This document shows positions 6,239 through 14,960 of a stretch of 29,996 nucleotides of DNA, piece by piece (positions within the stretch are counted from its first letter, which is position 1; every line of letters begins with the position of its first letter). A program made the translations under genes and the position numbers. Origin of the DNA: a virus. The DNA lies in IMG/VR virus record IMGVR_UViG_3300047476_000078, positions 1-29,996 of that record, one strand, 5' to 3'. The notes beneath the pieces were generated by a model. The model was given only the letters and a program-made list of their open reading frames with translations, was not told the origin of the DNA and did not search any database.

Positions 6239-8446
6239 TCATTGCGCCAGAAGGCCGCGATATGTTCGGCTGACTTGCTCTTGGCCTGGTTCGCTTGTGA
6301 TTATAGCAGAACCCGCACCAGCGCCGCCAACCGTTATAGGTGTGCGCGGCGTAAGTGCTGGGCCACGGGTAGCACCAAGAGCCCGCGCGCCTCCAATGGC
6401 CTCCGTAAAGCCGCGCGCAACGGGGACACGAAGCAAGAACTGCGCGAGTTGAGTTCCGCCAAAAGATGCTGCGACCTTTTGGATGATGCCACCAGCAGCA
6501 GCAGCCGTGTTTGAGGCGTTCACCGCAGTGTTCGTGGCTTTAGCCGCAACATCAGCAAACTGGCTGAAAAGCCGCTGCTCTTCTGGGGTAAATAGGCTGT
6601 TGACGACGCCACGATTTTTCTCAGTCAGGTTTTCCCACGCTTTTTTGAAGTTTACGCCGGAAATCTGCTGCTCTCCGCTTCGGAAAGCACCCTTTGACGT
6701 GTCCATGAGCCGAATAAACGCCTCCTGCCGGAGTTGGTTCCATTCATCAGCAGGAAGTGTTGCTCGAAGCGTAACCAAGTCTCTGGCAAGTCCTGTGTTG
6801 TTGGCTAGGCCGCCAGCAGTAGCCCCGAAAACAACATTTGCCGCGCTTTCTGGGGCTACCTTCAGCACCCTGTCGCCATCGCGCGTCACTTTGTCAGTCA
6901 AAAGATTGAGGATGCCTTTACTTTTCCACTTCGAAGCAAAGTCAGCATACTTGCTTATCGCCTGCCCCCACTTGGAAACAGCATCAGCATCCCCAGAGAG
7001 AAGGGCATTGTTGATTGCCTCCTCAATTTTCTTGTCAAATGCACTAATGACGCGCCCTGCCGCAGCGCCCTCGACCGTGGGCGCTCCGCTGCGAAGGCTT
7101 GAAGCCTGTTCACGCCACTGCATCATGGCGCGAATGTCTCCAGACGATGCTGCTTGGTCGAAGTCATCAAGCAGTGCGGCAACTGTAGGTGCCGTTCTGG
7201 GGCTGAATGCGGATCGATATTCAGCACGCATAGCATCTGCAACTCCAAGAGCCGCATCCGGGTCTACCACAGCCGTGGTGCCGCGTGCCTCAGTGTAGAG
7301 GCGGTTTGTTTCCGCACGCTGCGCCTCTCTGGCGCGGGCCAATGCCTCCTGGGCGGCCATGCCTCCTTCGCCCCTAGATACGGGCGCTGCACCAGGCCGC
7401 AATCCTTCAAGGATTTGGTCAAGGTTTTGCGTTAGTGCCTCTTGTTGGCGCTGGCGCTGGCCAGTCATCAATGCTTCGCCAATCTGGCCGTAAACACCTT
7501 TGCCGACCATATCCTCAAACAATTGCTGTCCGGCGCTGCCAGTGATTTGACCAGTGGTCATGGGGACAGGCGTCGGGAGGTTGCGAGACATGGCGGACAT
7601 TGCCGCAGGGCCAGCATCCACGCCAGCCCTGATTGAGTTCATAATGTTGGCGGCGATAGCGGGCGATACCTGCGCTGGGTCTAACCCAGCACGACGAATT
7701 GCCGCCGCCACGTCAGGCAAAAGGTTGCCGGACGCATCAACAACAGCCGACGGACCCAAGCGAGTAGCCGCGCCCATAGCACTCTGAATGCCGCGCCCGA
7801 TAAGTTCGCCGCCAGCGCCGCCCAGGCCACCAAGGGGAATATCAGTGACTTGGTATGGCGCACCAGAAAGGGCAGAACTTGCTCCTTCTATTAGCGCAGC
7901 TTCAGTCGCGCCAATAGTTGCGCCGCCAAGAAGGCCAGCGGTGGGCAGGCCAATTGTCTGCAATGCGCGCCCGACAGGCATTGCCGCCGCAACGGCACCA
8001 GAACCGCGCATTACATCGCTTACATCAAGACCGGGAGGGTTCGGGTAAAACCGCTGAAACCCAGTAACCTCTCCGCGTTCATTCTTGCGCGGCCAGAGCG
8101 CCACAAGATTTCCGGCGCTATCTTCCTGAAATTGAACATCAGGTTCAATCATTTGGATGCCAGACTTCAGTCGCTCGGGCGTCATTGTGGTCGCCATCAG
8201 CGCCGTCATTCGTGCGGATTGGGCGCTGGTCATAGGCAATTCAAGAGACAAAGGTCCGCCTATGCTCTCTTCGCGATCCGCGCCCGTCAGCCATCGGCCA
8301 GCACGCTCCAGTAGACCAGGCTCCGGCGCTGGCTGCGGGATGTTCCCACCCAGCATCTTCTGCAAAGCAGCAAATGCTTGTTGCTCTGTTTCAGCGGTGA
8401 CGATGTATTTGCTGCCGTCTGGCGTCGTCAGTTCGAAGTCGGCCAT
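6239..8446 (-). CDS. Large internal virion / DNA ejection protein (735 aa)
   Basis: The ATG at 8446 overlaps the preceding stop by one base (TAATG). The N-terminal 30 residues (ELTTPDGSKYIVTAETEQQA) look like a small domain of the kind seen at the start of phage internal virion proteins. A Gly/Ala-rich hydrophobic stretch follows (about 165-225, MPVGRALQTIGLPTAGLLGG), which could insert into a membrane. The rest is long and helix-rich (MTGQRQRQQEALTQNLDQIL; DAMRAEYRSAF; EKNRGVVNSLFTPEEQRLF) and reaches a Gly-rich tail. Length, composition and position beside another large protein and a lytic hydrolase point to an ejected core protein. No transglycosylase motif is evident. Confidence 0.75.
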   Translation of the reverse strand: MADFELTTPDGSKYIVTAETEQQAFAALQKMLGGNIPQPAPEPGLLERAGRWLTGADREESIGGPLSLELPMTSAQSARMTALMATTMTPERLKSGIQMIEPDVQFQEDSAGNLVALWPRKNERGEVTGFQRFYPNPPGLDVSDVMRGSGAVAAAMPVGRALQTIGLPTAGLLGGATIGATEAALIEGASSALSGAPYQVTDIPLGGLGGAGGELIGRGIQSAMGAATRLGPSAVVDASGNLLPDVAAAIRRAGLDPAQVSPAIAANIMNSIRAGVDAGPAAMSAMSRNLPTPVPMTTGQITGSAGQQLFEDMVGKGVYGQIGEALMTGQRQRQQEALTQNLDQILEGLRPGAAPVSRGEGGMAAQEALARAREAQRAETNRLYTEARGTTAVVDPDAALGVADAMRAEYRSAFSPRTAPTVAALLDDFDQAASSGDIRAMMQWREQASSLRSGAPTVEGAAAGRVISAFDKKIEEAINNALLSGDADAVSKWGQAISKYADFASKWKSKGILNLLTDKVTRDGDRVLKVAPESAANVVFGATAGGLANNTGLARDLVTLRATLPADEWNQLRQEAFIRLMDTSKGAFRSGEQQISGVNFKKAWENLTEKNRGVVNSLFTPEEQRLFSQFADVAAKATNTAVNASNTAAAAGGIIQKVAASFGGTQLAQFLLRVPVARGFTEAIGGARALGATRGPALTPRTPITVGGAGAGSAIITSEPGQEQVSRTYRGLLAQ

Positions 8447-9855
8447 TATTCCACCTTTCGAATTGTCACGCCGTCGATGACGACAGGCTGGCTGGAGGCA
8501 GCAGGAGCCTTAAAGTTTGCAAACGGGTCCGGCCTGCTTTGCAGAAGGCGGAATGCTTCCGTCCTGTCAATCTCACCAGCGCGCAGTCTTTGGACAATAT
8601 CAGCGCCCTGTGCGTCGTATTCGGCAATGGCGCGCATCGTGCTAATGATCAATGCGTTGCCACCAGGCTGGTTGACGATGCGCGGGAGAGATTCTTTGAA
8701 CAGATTGAGGTCTGCGTCAGACATCGGGCCGGACCCAGGAGCGCGCTGTTCTGGCACAAGGCTGTTAATGATAGCACGAGCGGCCTGTGCAGCATCAAGA
8801 CCTTCCGTGGGGATGCCAAACTCTCCAGCGGCCAACTTGATTGCACCTTCCGCGCCCTGCGGTGCGTTTGAAAGAATTGTCTCAAGCTGGTTAATGCGAC
8901 CCATGTTTCGGATTGCAGCAGAGCCTGTGGCTGAAATTTGCCCGATGGCGTCCGCATCAAGTTTTGCGAATGCTTCCTCAAACTTCCCGCCTGCACCCGT
9001 GTCTACATTGACCGTCGTCCCGGCCCCACCAATGGCAGTAATCTGACCCTCGGGGGAAAGGTTGAACAGCTTCTGAGCATCCGCACCAGTGAGGCCGATC
9101 TGCGCGCCAGTGACCTGACGATAACCAGCTTGGCTTTCCGACGGGTAAAAGCGATTATCTGGCCCGAATTGTCCCGCTGTGGCGCCGAAAACAGCAGCTT
9201 CTTGCGGTGTTGCAACTCGAAACCCTGGCTGCGGTTTAAGCATATTTTGCAGTTCAATTTGCGCCTTTTGCAGATTAATCGCGGCAAGCGGATCGATGGG
9301 CCTCTCACGCGCCAATGCCTCGTTGATTGCCGGAGCCGCATCGACAGAACCTGTCTCAAGCGCATCGGCCAAGTCGTTATGACCACGCGACCGAAGCCAC
9401 TCCACGGTCTTATTGCGCTGCGCCTCGGTCTCACGCGCTTGGATACCACGCTGCAACTCTCCAACCAGCGCCTGATTGGGGTTCATCGTCATGCCTTCCA
9501 GCGCGATGGCCAGACGCGCACGGGCATCGCGGCCTTCAGGCCCGAAGAAGCCGCGCAAGAAGCCGCCACGCTCCTGTGCGGGTGCCGCAGTCGGCGCAGC
9601 GCCAGATGCCATAGCGGGAGCCGCAGCGGGTGCCGTAGCAGGCGCAGGCGCACTCGGCGCAGGCACTGCTGGCCTTGGCGACGTAGCCGACGAAGTGGGC
9701 AGAGGAGGTCTAGCAGGGAACGAAGACAAGAAAGCCGCCTGCTCGGCGGAACCCATCGGGATCGTCATGCCCCGCGTAAACTCACGCATGGCCGTCCGCT
9801 CGTTCCTGCTGCGATCCGCCGCCATCAAATCCAAGAGCGAAGGCATTTTAGCCAT
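8446..9855 (-). CDS. Internal virion protein with Pro/Ala-rich linker (469 aa)
   Basis: I place the start at ATG 9855 (MAKMPSLLDLMAADRSRNER), one base beyond the stop of the hydrolase gene. A further in-frame extension to 9900 would overlap that gene. Domains in order are a basic N-terminus, a Pro/Ala low-complexity linker (about 48-90) and the motif QERGGFLRGFFGPEG. A helical region with EGMTMNPNQALVGELQRGIQ follows, then a C-terminal region containing NPQGAEG-like helices and ARAIINSLVPEQRAPGSGPM. The shared QERGGF motif with the neighbouring hydrolase suggests a common virion-docking peptide. A role as virion or ejection protein is inferred from context. Confidence 0.72.
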   Translation of the reverse strand: MAKMPSLLDLMAADRSRNERTAMREFTRGMTIPMGSAEQAAFLSSFPARPPLPTSSATSPRPAVPAPSAPAPATAPAAAPAMASGAAPTAAPAQERGGFLRGFFGPEGRDARARLAIALEGMTMNPNQALVGELQRGIQARETEAQRNKTVEWLRSRGHNDLADALETGSVDAAPAINEALARERPIDPLAAINLQKAQIELQNMLKPQPGFRVATPQEAAVFGATAGQFGPDNRFYPSESQAGYRQVTGAQIGLTGADAQKLFNLSPEGQITAIGGAGTTVNVDTGAGGKFEEAFAKLDADAIGQISATGSAAIRNMGRINQLETILSNAPQGAEGAIKLAAGEFGIPTEGLDAAQAARAIINSLVPEQRAPGSGPMSDADLNLFKESLPRIVNQPGGNALIISTMRAIAEYDAQGADIVQRLRAGEIDRTEAFRLLQSRPDPFANFKAPAASSQPVVIDGVTIRKVE

Positions 9856-9856
9856 G

Positions 9857-10522
9857 TCAGGCCCCCAATAGACCGAAGAAGCCGCCGCGCTCTTGGGCAA
9901 TAGCCTTCAGGCGCGGGTCTTCCTTTTGCGTGATGATGTTCAGAAGGTTCGAGATGGGCGATGCCTCGGCGTCCTGTGCGATGCCACGCGATGCCGCAAA
10001 ACGCGACAGCAGGCCCATGCCAGCGAAGGGGTCGGCGGGCTGCATTTGGCCCATCATGGGCGCAGGTTGCCCCATAGGCATTCCAGACTGCATGGTGCCG
10101 CCTTCACCCGCACGCCGAAAGCCAAGCAGGCGATCAGGGGAATACGGCGCAACAGATACCGCATCACCTTGGTTTCCGCCCAAAACAAGGATGTTTCCCT
10201 GCGGGTCATAGCCTTTGAAAAATCCGACATGCCCGTATGGACCAGACGGATCGCCGCGCGAAAAGACGGCCAAGTCGCCTTCTTGCGGCTGATCTACAGG
10301 CTGACCCCAATTCAGGAAAGAGCGGGCCATATTTGACCCCGTTCCCTGAATGCCAGTTTGCTGCAACGTGGCATTCACAAATGCAGCGCACCACGCTGTA
10401 GTGGCAGGATCAAGGTTTGCGCCGCCAGTCGCCAAATAGTCTTGCAGCGCAGCGCGTTGGCCTTGTTCGTCAAGGCCCATTTGCTTTGCGGCAAGAGACA
10501 GCGCGGCGCTTTGATCAATCAT
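9857..10522 (-). CDS. TIGR02594-type peptidoglycan hydrolase, virion-associated (221 aa)
   Basis: The N-terminal 140 residues match the TIGR02594 NlpC/P60-like cysteine hydrolase family. The catalytic Cys lies in TTAWCAAFVNATLQQTGI and the His in GPYGHVGFFKGYD. The conserved GNILVLGGNQGDAVSVAPY and LLGFRRAGEGG follow. It should cleave peptide bonds in peptidoglycan, probably letting the ejection machinery through the cell wall. After residue 145 comes a Met/Pro/Gln-rich linker and a tail ending AIAQERGGFFGLLGA, similar to a motif in the 469-aa neighbour. The ATG at 10522 overlaps the preceding stop (TGATG). Position among virion proteins argues for a virion lysin rather than the endolysin. 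Confidence 0.88.
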   Translation of the reverse strand: MIDQSAALSLAAKQMGLDEQGQRAALQDYLATGGANLDPATTAWCAAFVNATLQQTGIQGTGSNMARSFLNWGQPVDQPQEGDLAVFSRGDPSGPYGHVGFFKGYDPQGNILVLGGNQGDAVSVAPYSPDRLLGFRRAGEGGTMQSGMPMGQPAPMMGQMQPADPFAGMGLLSRFAASRGIAQDAEASPISNLLNIITQKEDPRLKAIAQERGGFFGLLGA

Positions 10523-11160
10523 CAGAGCAGCCCCAGCCCCAGCGACAGATAGTTAAACAGCCCCGGACGCTGCGTGTCCGTTCTGGTCTGCCCGCCCTGC
10601 GGCATCGCACCTAGGGCGGCCAGAGGCGCGGACAGCGAGGCCATCGGTGCGCCCGTGTAGCCCGCGTATTGTCCACGCGCGGCGTCGATCAGTTGCTGCA
10701 TCAGCGCCTGCTGCATGGTGCCTTGCTGCATTTGCTGCTGGTTGATGGCCTGCCCGAAGCCGAAACCTTGCTGTGCAAGGTTTGACATCATGCGTTGCTG
10801 CTCCTGCGCCGCGCCGAGAGCCGTGTTGAAGCCCTGCTGCCGCTGTTGGGCTGCGATGTCACCGAAAGCCCGCCCGTAGTCGCCCAGCATCGTTCCTTCG
10901 GCCACGCCCTGCCGAGAACCGCCGAAAGCGCGGGCTGCGGTTGCCTGCGCGCCAAGCTGGTTCTGGGCGATTTGTGACTGACGAGCCATGTCCATGCCCG
11001 TGCGGTTGATAACCTGCGAGGTATACGGGTTCATGAACTGGCCGATATTCGGCCCTTGCAGTGCGGTATTGTATGCGCCCGCTGCCTGCCCGAAGACGCC
11101 CTGCCCAGCGGGCTGTGGCATGGGCTGCTGCACGTTCTGCGGATTTCCTGCGCCTGCCAT
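10522..11160 (-). CDS. Gln/Ala-rich internal virion protein (212 aa)
   Basis: This is a low-complexity, helix-rich protein with long Gln/Ala/Gly/Met stretches (GFGFGQAINQQQMQQGTMQQ, ARAFGGSRQGVAEGTMLGDY). It ends in a hydrophobic tail (FNYLSLGLGLL). No Cys and no catalytic motif are seen. Such products, placed beside the hydrolase and large core proteins, are typical small internal or ejection proteins of P22- and T7-type phages. This assignment is inferred from composition and context. The start is ATG 11160, 3 bases after the upstream stop. Confidence 0.75.
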   Translation of the reverse strand: MAGAGNPQNVQQPMPQPAGQGVFGQAAGAYNTALQGPNIGQFMNPYTSQVINRTGMDMARQSQIAQNQLGAQATAARAFGGSRQGVAEGTMLGDYGRAFGDIAAQQRQQGFNTALGAAQEQQRMMSNLAQQGFGFGQAINQQQMQQGTMQQALMQQLIDAARGQYAGYTGAPMASLSAPLAALGAMPQGGQTRTDTQRPGLFNYLSLGLGLL

Positions 11161-11163
11161 GAT

Positions 11164-11913
11164 TTATCTCCGACCTGCGTTGCCGCCGCGAAGGGCGGGT
11201 TTGGATGGGGTTGACGGCCTCGGAGCGGGCCGTGCTGGCGATGTGGCAATCACAGGCGCTGGCACAGGTCTAGGCGCCATTGCCCGCGTCACCGTGTTGA
11301 TGATGCTACCCGTCGGGCCGGGAAGGTTGGTGCCAGCGAAACCGCCGCTCATCGGGTCAGGCAGGCCGAAAGACCCCGTGCCACCACCACGCGAAACAGG
11401 CGTTCCCATGCTGAGGCCGCCGCCACCACCACCGCCCGAACTGCCGCCAGACCGCGCCCAATCGAACCCCTGCGGGCCGGGAACGGGTGCAGGCGCAGCG
11501 CCGCCCATGCTGAACGGATAAGCAGGTGCGGCACCCGTGATGGGGTCGATGAACATGCGGTCAATCGCGGCCACCTGACCAGGCATAGCAGCGCGCAAAG
11601 CATCGACCGACTGCTGATACAGCGGGGCCGAGGAGTAACCTTGCAGGCCGCCAGCGAAGGTTTGCGCTTGCGGCATTCCAGCCATCGGATCGGCCACGCC
11701 GGGAAGCCCGAAAGACAGCGCGGCCTGATTGGTGCCTTGCAGCGCCGCCGTTTGCATGGGCGTCATCGCGGCAACATCAGGGCCGAAGTAAGGCGAAAAC
11801 CGAAGCTGCGCGACCTGATCCGCGCGGGCAAGGTTCTGCTGCGCCGCATTCTCCAGCCATGCAGGGATTTGCACCTGACTTGTGGTCGATCCGCCTTTGC
11901 CGCCGCCTGACAT
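11164..11913 (-). CDS. Gly/Pro-rich virion protein (249 aa)
   Basis: The start is ATG 11913 (MSGGGKGGSTTSQVQIPAWL). The N-terminal 130 residues (ENAAQQNLARADQVAQLRFS, FGPDVAAMTPMQTAALQG) look like a helical module often found at the start of phage tail or internal virion proteins. A poly-Gly segment (SSGGGGGGG) and a Pro/Ala-rich basic tail follow, suggesting a disordered C-terminus. It is encoded between the GNAT-like gene and the Gln-rich virion protein. The structural role is inferred and no enzyme motif is visible. Confidence 0.75.
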   Translation of the reverse strand: MSGGGKGGSTTSQVQIPAWLENAAQQNLARADQVAQLRFSPYFGPDVAAMTPMQTAALQGTNQAALSFGLPGVADPMAGMPQAQTFAGGLQGYSSAPLYQQSVDALRAAMPGQVAAIDRMFIDPITGAAPAYPFSMGGAAPAPVPGPQGFDWARSGGSSGGGGGGGLSMGTPVSRGGGTGSFGLPDPMSGGFAGTNLPGPTGSIINTVTRAMAPRPVPAPVIATSPARPAPRPSTPSKPALRGGNAGRR

Positions 11914-11914
11914 G

Positions 11915-12001
11915 TTAAACCCTCTTTCCGATTAGATTGGTCTGTTGCGCGGCAACGTAGACCTGCTGCGCGATGGTATCATAACCAGCCTTTACAAACA
12001 A
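11915..12001 (-). CDS. Possible tiny protein (28 aa), TTG start
   Basis: A 97-base gap between two late genes contains a short open frame that reads like protein (FVKAGYDTIAQQVYVAAQQT then NLIGKRV). It ends one base before the next ATG, in keeping with the tight packing of the block. The only start available is TTG at 12001 and the ribosome binding site is poor. It could instead be a remnant of a longer gene. The function is unknown. Confidence 0.35.
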   Translation of the reverse strand: MFVKAGYDTIAQQVYVAAQQTNLIGKRV

Positions 12002-12010
12002 GATACGGGC

Positions 12011-12370
12011 CTAAACCGCCACTTCCATCGTAACCAGAACGGGCTTCCAGCCGTGTTTGTTCAGAACACGCTGCCAGCCCATGCGTCCGCTCATCGTCAT
12101 GGCATCGCATCCTTGCGATGAACCCCATTCCTTTGCGTATTGCATCATGACCATCAGTTCGTCCATGTCGCCAGCCGCAAGCCAGCAATTCAGGGTCTTT
12201 TTGCGGGGAAAAACGACGATCTCAGTCACGCCGACGGACGCTGAACCTGGCCAAAACTGCGCCCTGCCCGTGGCCACCAGATCGACCACATCCTCAAAAG
12301 TGTGCGTCCCGCCGCCGTATTCTAACGCCGCCTCAATCATCTCACGATAGTCGTGAATGTTCGGCGTCAT
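12011..12370 (-). CDS. Putative GNAT-like virion protein (119 aa)
   Basis: The ATG at 12370 overlaps the previous stop in an ATGA junction, so I reject the longer frame reaching 12472. The sequence has a strand-rich middle (GVTEIVVFPRKKTLNCWLAA), a helix (DMDELMVMMQYAKEWGSSQG) and a C-terminal GRMGWQRVLNKHGWKPV. This last part resembles the final strand-helix-strand of acetyltransferase (GNAT) folds. T7-type phages carry a GNAT-like internal virion protein (gp13), which makes this assignment plausible. No clear acetyl-CoA loop (Q/RxxGxG/A) is visible, so catalysis is doubtful. Confidence 0.65.
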   Translation of the reverse strand: MTPNIHDYREMIEAALEYGGGTHTFEDVVDLVATGRAQFWPGSASVGVTEIVVFPRKKTLNCWLAAGDMDELMVMMQYAKEWGSSQGCDAMTMSGRMGWQRVLNKHGWKPVLVTMEVAV

Positions 12371-13017
12371 TGCTGCACCCTGTTGATAGCAATCGTCACC
12401 GAAGGCGATCCGGGCGCGTAGGCTGTTGACGCGTGCGCTTCCAAAAAGCCGCTGGTGCTGGTCGTCGCCCACATGACATTCAGCACGTCACCCGCCGCCA
12501 TGTTGAAGATCGCCGTCCGCGCGACGACGATGGTTGCGCCGTTGTTGTGCAGGCTGGCCACGATGGTCGAACCAGTCACATCAGACCCGTTAATGCGCGG
12601 CCAAAAGCGAAACTCAATGGTGCTGGCAGAACTGCTGGCAATCTGCGCGGTGAAGGCAATGGAATACAGCCCAGCCTCGACGAAGGTGATCTCGGTCAGC
12701 GGCGATCCCGTCAGCGTGATGCCCTGCGATGACACGTTGTCCAAAGCAATCTTGTAAGCCGTGTTGGCCGCCGCCGCGGTGATGCCCGCGTCTTGGCTGA
12801 AAATCGCATAGCCATCGGCCAAGATAATCTGCCGGAACACGCCGCCCTTGGATACAACGGGATAGCCGTTGACACGATCCCACAGGATAATGCCATCCTC
12901 GGTGGCAGACGAGGTGGCTTCCTTGGACGCAAGTTGCGACAGCGCCTTGGCGAGGTATCGCCGCAAGTCTTCTGCCCAAACCTGCCAACGCTCACCGATG
13001 ACGGGCGGAGACTTCAC
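12367..13017 (-). CDS. Tail/structural protein with beta-sandwich C-terminus (216 aa)
   Basis: The start is GTG at 13017, overlapping the upstream stop in a GTGA junction. A helical N-terminus (ERWQVWAEDLRRYLAKALSQ) may attach the protein to the virion. Residues about 85-216 form an apparent beta-sandwich reminiscent of TNF/C1q-like phage domains (ITFVEAGLYSIAFTAQIASS, TIEFRFWPRINGSDVTGST, AGDVLNVMWATTSTSGF). A fibre or tail accessory role is inferred. Confidence 0.75.
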   Translation of the reverse strand: MKSPPVIGERWQVWAEDLRRYLAKALSQLASKEATSSATEDGIILWDRVNGYPVVSKGGVFRQIILADGYAIFSQDAGITAAAANTAYKIALDNVSSQGITLTGSPLTEITFVEAGLYSIAFTAQIASSSASTIEFRFWPRINGSDVTGSTIVASLHNNGATIVVARTAIFNMAAGDVLNVMWATTSTSGFLEAHASTAYAPGSPSVTIAINRVQQ

Positions 13018-14486
13018 CGCAAGCCCCCCGGCTTCATGTCAAGGCGCGGGATGCCGATCCGCCAGTCAGCGGCTGTGCCGTTGATCCGCATCCGAACCTG
13101 CCTTCCCGTGAACCGCACATCGGTCGGGTTGGCCATGCTATACGGGCCATAGCTGCGCTCGGTGTCGTTGGGATGGAACCGCGTCTTGAACGTTGCCGTA
13201 ACTTGGCCCTGCGTTTTTTCATCCGGGATCAGCATCGTGCAGACAGCCACGTTATCACCCGCGCCGATCTCAATGGGACCGCTTTCCGCGTAGATGCTGG
13301 CCCCGCCGTAAGCCGTCCCGGTTTCGTGGTCGTATGCCTGACCCGTCGCATCCAGCCAAATCGGTGTCGCAAACACGCCGCGATCCACACCCGCCGTGCG
13401 GGACAGCGAACCCAACGACCAGTGGCGCTCTTGGTAGTTAAACGACACGTAGAGGTCGCATTCCGTCGATCCAGAGGACGGGTAGAACCACCAGATTTCC
13501 GAGTTTTGCGCGTTTGAGACGGCCCAAATCTGGGAGCGGTAGGTGTTGTTCAGGTTAGTGAACACGTAGTCCACGACTTCGCTGGGAACTTCCTGCACAG
13601 TGCCGCCAGCGTAAACGAAGAACGACCCGTTCCCCATCCAGAACACGCCTTGATCGACCACGGCAGCAGCCTTGCGGGAGATGACGCCGCAGGCAGAGCC
13701 AACGCGCTCGAAGCCGTAGACGAAAGGCGGCCCCTGATACGTCGCCGTGTGGGCATCGATGTCGGTCAGGATCAGCGTCTGACCGCGCGTGCGGACCGCT
13801 TGCATGATCTGGCCGCTGGTCTGCAATTCCAGATCGCCCGCTTCGTTGGTAGCGGCAGGCGTCCACAGTTCACGGTCTTCTCGGTCAGACCACTGCACTT
13901 TGCGGGGGTTTCCGCCTGCTCCGAGGGCGAACAGAAACCGCTCCTCGGTGACGATCAGGCCAAGGTTGCCAGTGGGCGCATTGGGGATGACAACACCGTT
14001 GTTTAGGACATCCAAGTCCCACGCATACAAGTCGCCGTCCGCGTTGGAGCAGGCCACCAGTTCTTCGCCCCAGTTGTCCAAGGACCAAGTGGTCGCGTCT
14101 GCAAAGCTGCTAGTGTCAGATCGAGGCGTCCCATATGCACCGACGCCGTAAAAACCGCCGCCATAGCCAAGGTTTTGGGCGGCTGTCGCGTTGCCAGTGG
14201 TCAAGCCCGCAGGCGTAATGTCTGTGATTGTCCCAGACTGCGAGACGGCATACAACTTGTCCCACATGCCGACAGCTAGGTAACGGTTGTTGCTCAAATC
14301 ACGCCAAGCGTGCATCCCGCGCGGAATGGCGTCATTGAGGTCGAACCGCGCTTCCCAACCGCCGACAGGCCGCATCGTGCCGTCCGCCCAGCGCACCAAG
14401 GACGTATCACGCCAGCGACCCGCAGACTGCATGTCAGTGCCGTTGCGGAAGACACCAGGCGGAAGCTGAAGCGGGACGAGCGGCAT
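13014..14486 (-). CDS. Tail nozzle / packaged-DNA stabilisation protein, P22 gp10-like (490 aa)
   Basis: The product begins MPLVPLQLPPGVFRNGTDMQ, then RWRDTSLVRWADGTMRPVGG, a start I associate with gp10-like tail proteins of marine and alphaproteobacterial podoviruses. Repeated blade-like segments (RYLAVGMWDKLYAVSQSGTI, RKVQWSDREDRELWTPA, GVFWMGNGSFFVYAGGTVQE) suggest a beta-propeller as in P22 gp10. P22 gp10 forms the hexameric nozzle below the adaptor ring and helps retain packaged DNA. The start is ATG 14486, 3 bases after the previous stop. Length is close to that of P22 gp10. Confidence 0.82.
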   Translation of the reverse strand: MPLVPLQLPPGVFRNGTDMQSAGRWRDTSLVRWADGTMRPVGGWEARFDLNDAIPRGMHAWRDLSNNRYLAVGMWDKLYAVSQSGTITDITPAGLTTGNATAAQNLGYGGGFYGVGAYGTPRSDTSSFADATTWSLDNWGEELVACSNADGDLYAWDLDVLNNGVVIPNAPTGNLGLIVTEERFLFALGAGGNPRKVQWSDREDRELWTPAATNEAGDLELQTSGQIMQAVRTRGQTLILTDIDAHTATYQGPPFVYGFERVGSACGVISRKAAAVVDQGVFWMGNGSFFVYAGGTVQEVPSEVVDYVFTNLNNTYRSQIWAVSNAQNSEIWWFYPSSGSTECDLYVSFNYQERHWSLGSLSRTAGVDRGVFATPIWLDATGQAYDHETGTAYGGASIYAESGPIEIGAGDNVAVCTMLIPDEKTQGQVTATFKTRFHPNDTERSYGPYSMANPTDVRFTGRQVRMRINGTAADWRIGIPRLDMKPGGLR

Positions 14487-14489
14487 GTG

Positions 14490-14960
14490 TCAGACCTGCG
14501 CGTAGATGCGGAAGAACGTGTCAATTTCTTCTGCGGTCTTGCCCGCCGCAGTCCCCATGCTGGCCACCAGCGGGTCATTGCGAAGCACCTCAGACGGGCG
14601 CAGGGCGCGGGCCTTGGCAGCAAAACGCTGATCTGCGGGCAGGCTGTCGATGACGAGCAGAACCGCATTCGGCAGCGTGCCTGCCAGCCATGCGTTGCCC
14701 TCTGCCTCACTGATCCAAGCCTCAGTGACGAGGCCGATCATGAGTTGGGCGAAAGACAGGCGCATGGCTGCGCGCTCGGCGGCCAAGATTTCTTCAGGCG
14801 TCGGCGCGGGAGGAGGCGGGATCAGTTCGAGGCTGTATTCGCCGTCCGACCAGCCGTCTTCCGCAGGGGAGATGCTCCGACCGTCAGGCAGGTTAAACCA
14901 GCCACCTTCAGCGACGGCGAACAGGATGGTTCCGTTCTGTTTCAGGTTCAGCATCGTCAT
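14490..14960 (-). CDS. Phage tail-associated protein, unknown (156 aa)
   Basis: I chose ATG at 14960 ([10 protein letters not shown]) because it forms an ATGA overlap with the upstream stop; ATG at 14966 or 14954 is also possible. The N-terminal half has strands (GTILFAVAEGGWFNLPDGRS), then a short poly-Pro stretch. The rest is a helical domain (AAERAAMRLSFAQLMIGLVT, EAWISEAEGNAWLAGTLP, DQRFAAKARALRPSEVLR). Placement after a fibre-like gene suggests an assembly chaperone or fibre attachment factor. This is inference only. Confidence 0.75.
   Translation of the reverse strand: MTMLNLKQNGTILFAVAEGGWFNLPDGRSISPAEDGWSDGEYSLELIPPPPAPTPEEILAAERAAMRLSFAQLMIGLVTEAWISEAEGNAWLAGTLPNAVLLVIDSLPADQRFAAKARALRPSEVLRNDPLVASMGTAAGKTAEEIDTFFRIYAQV

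Noticed and set aside
8938-9903. 321-codon plus-strand frame
   Set aside because: Antisense to the 469-aa virion protein; Arg/His-rich shadow with no domain.
12367-12472. Longer start (12472) for the GNAT-like gene
   Set aside because: The extension lies within the upstream gene and the ATG at 12370 makes a standard ATGA overlap.
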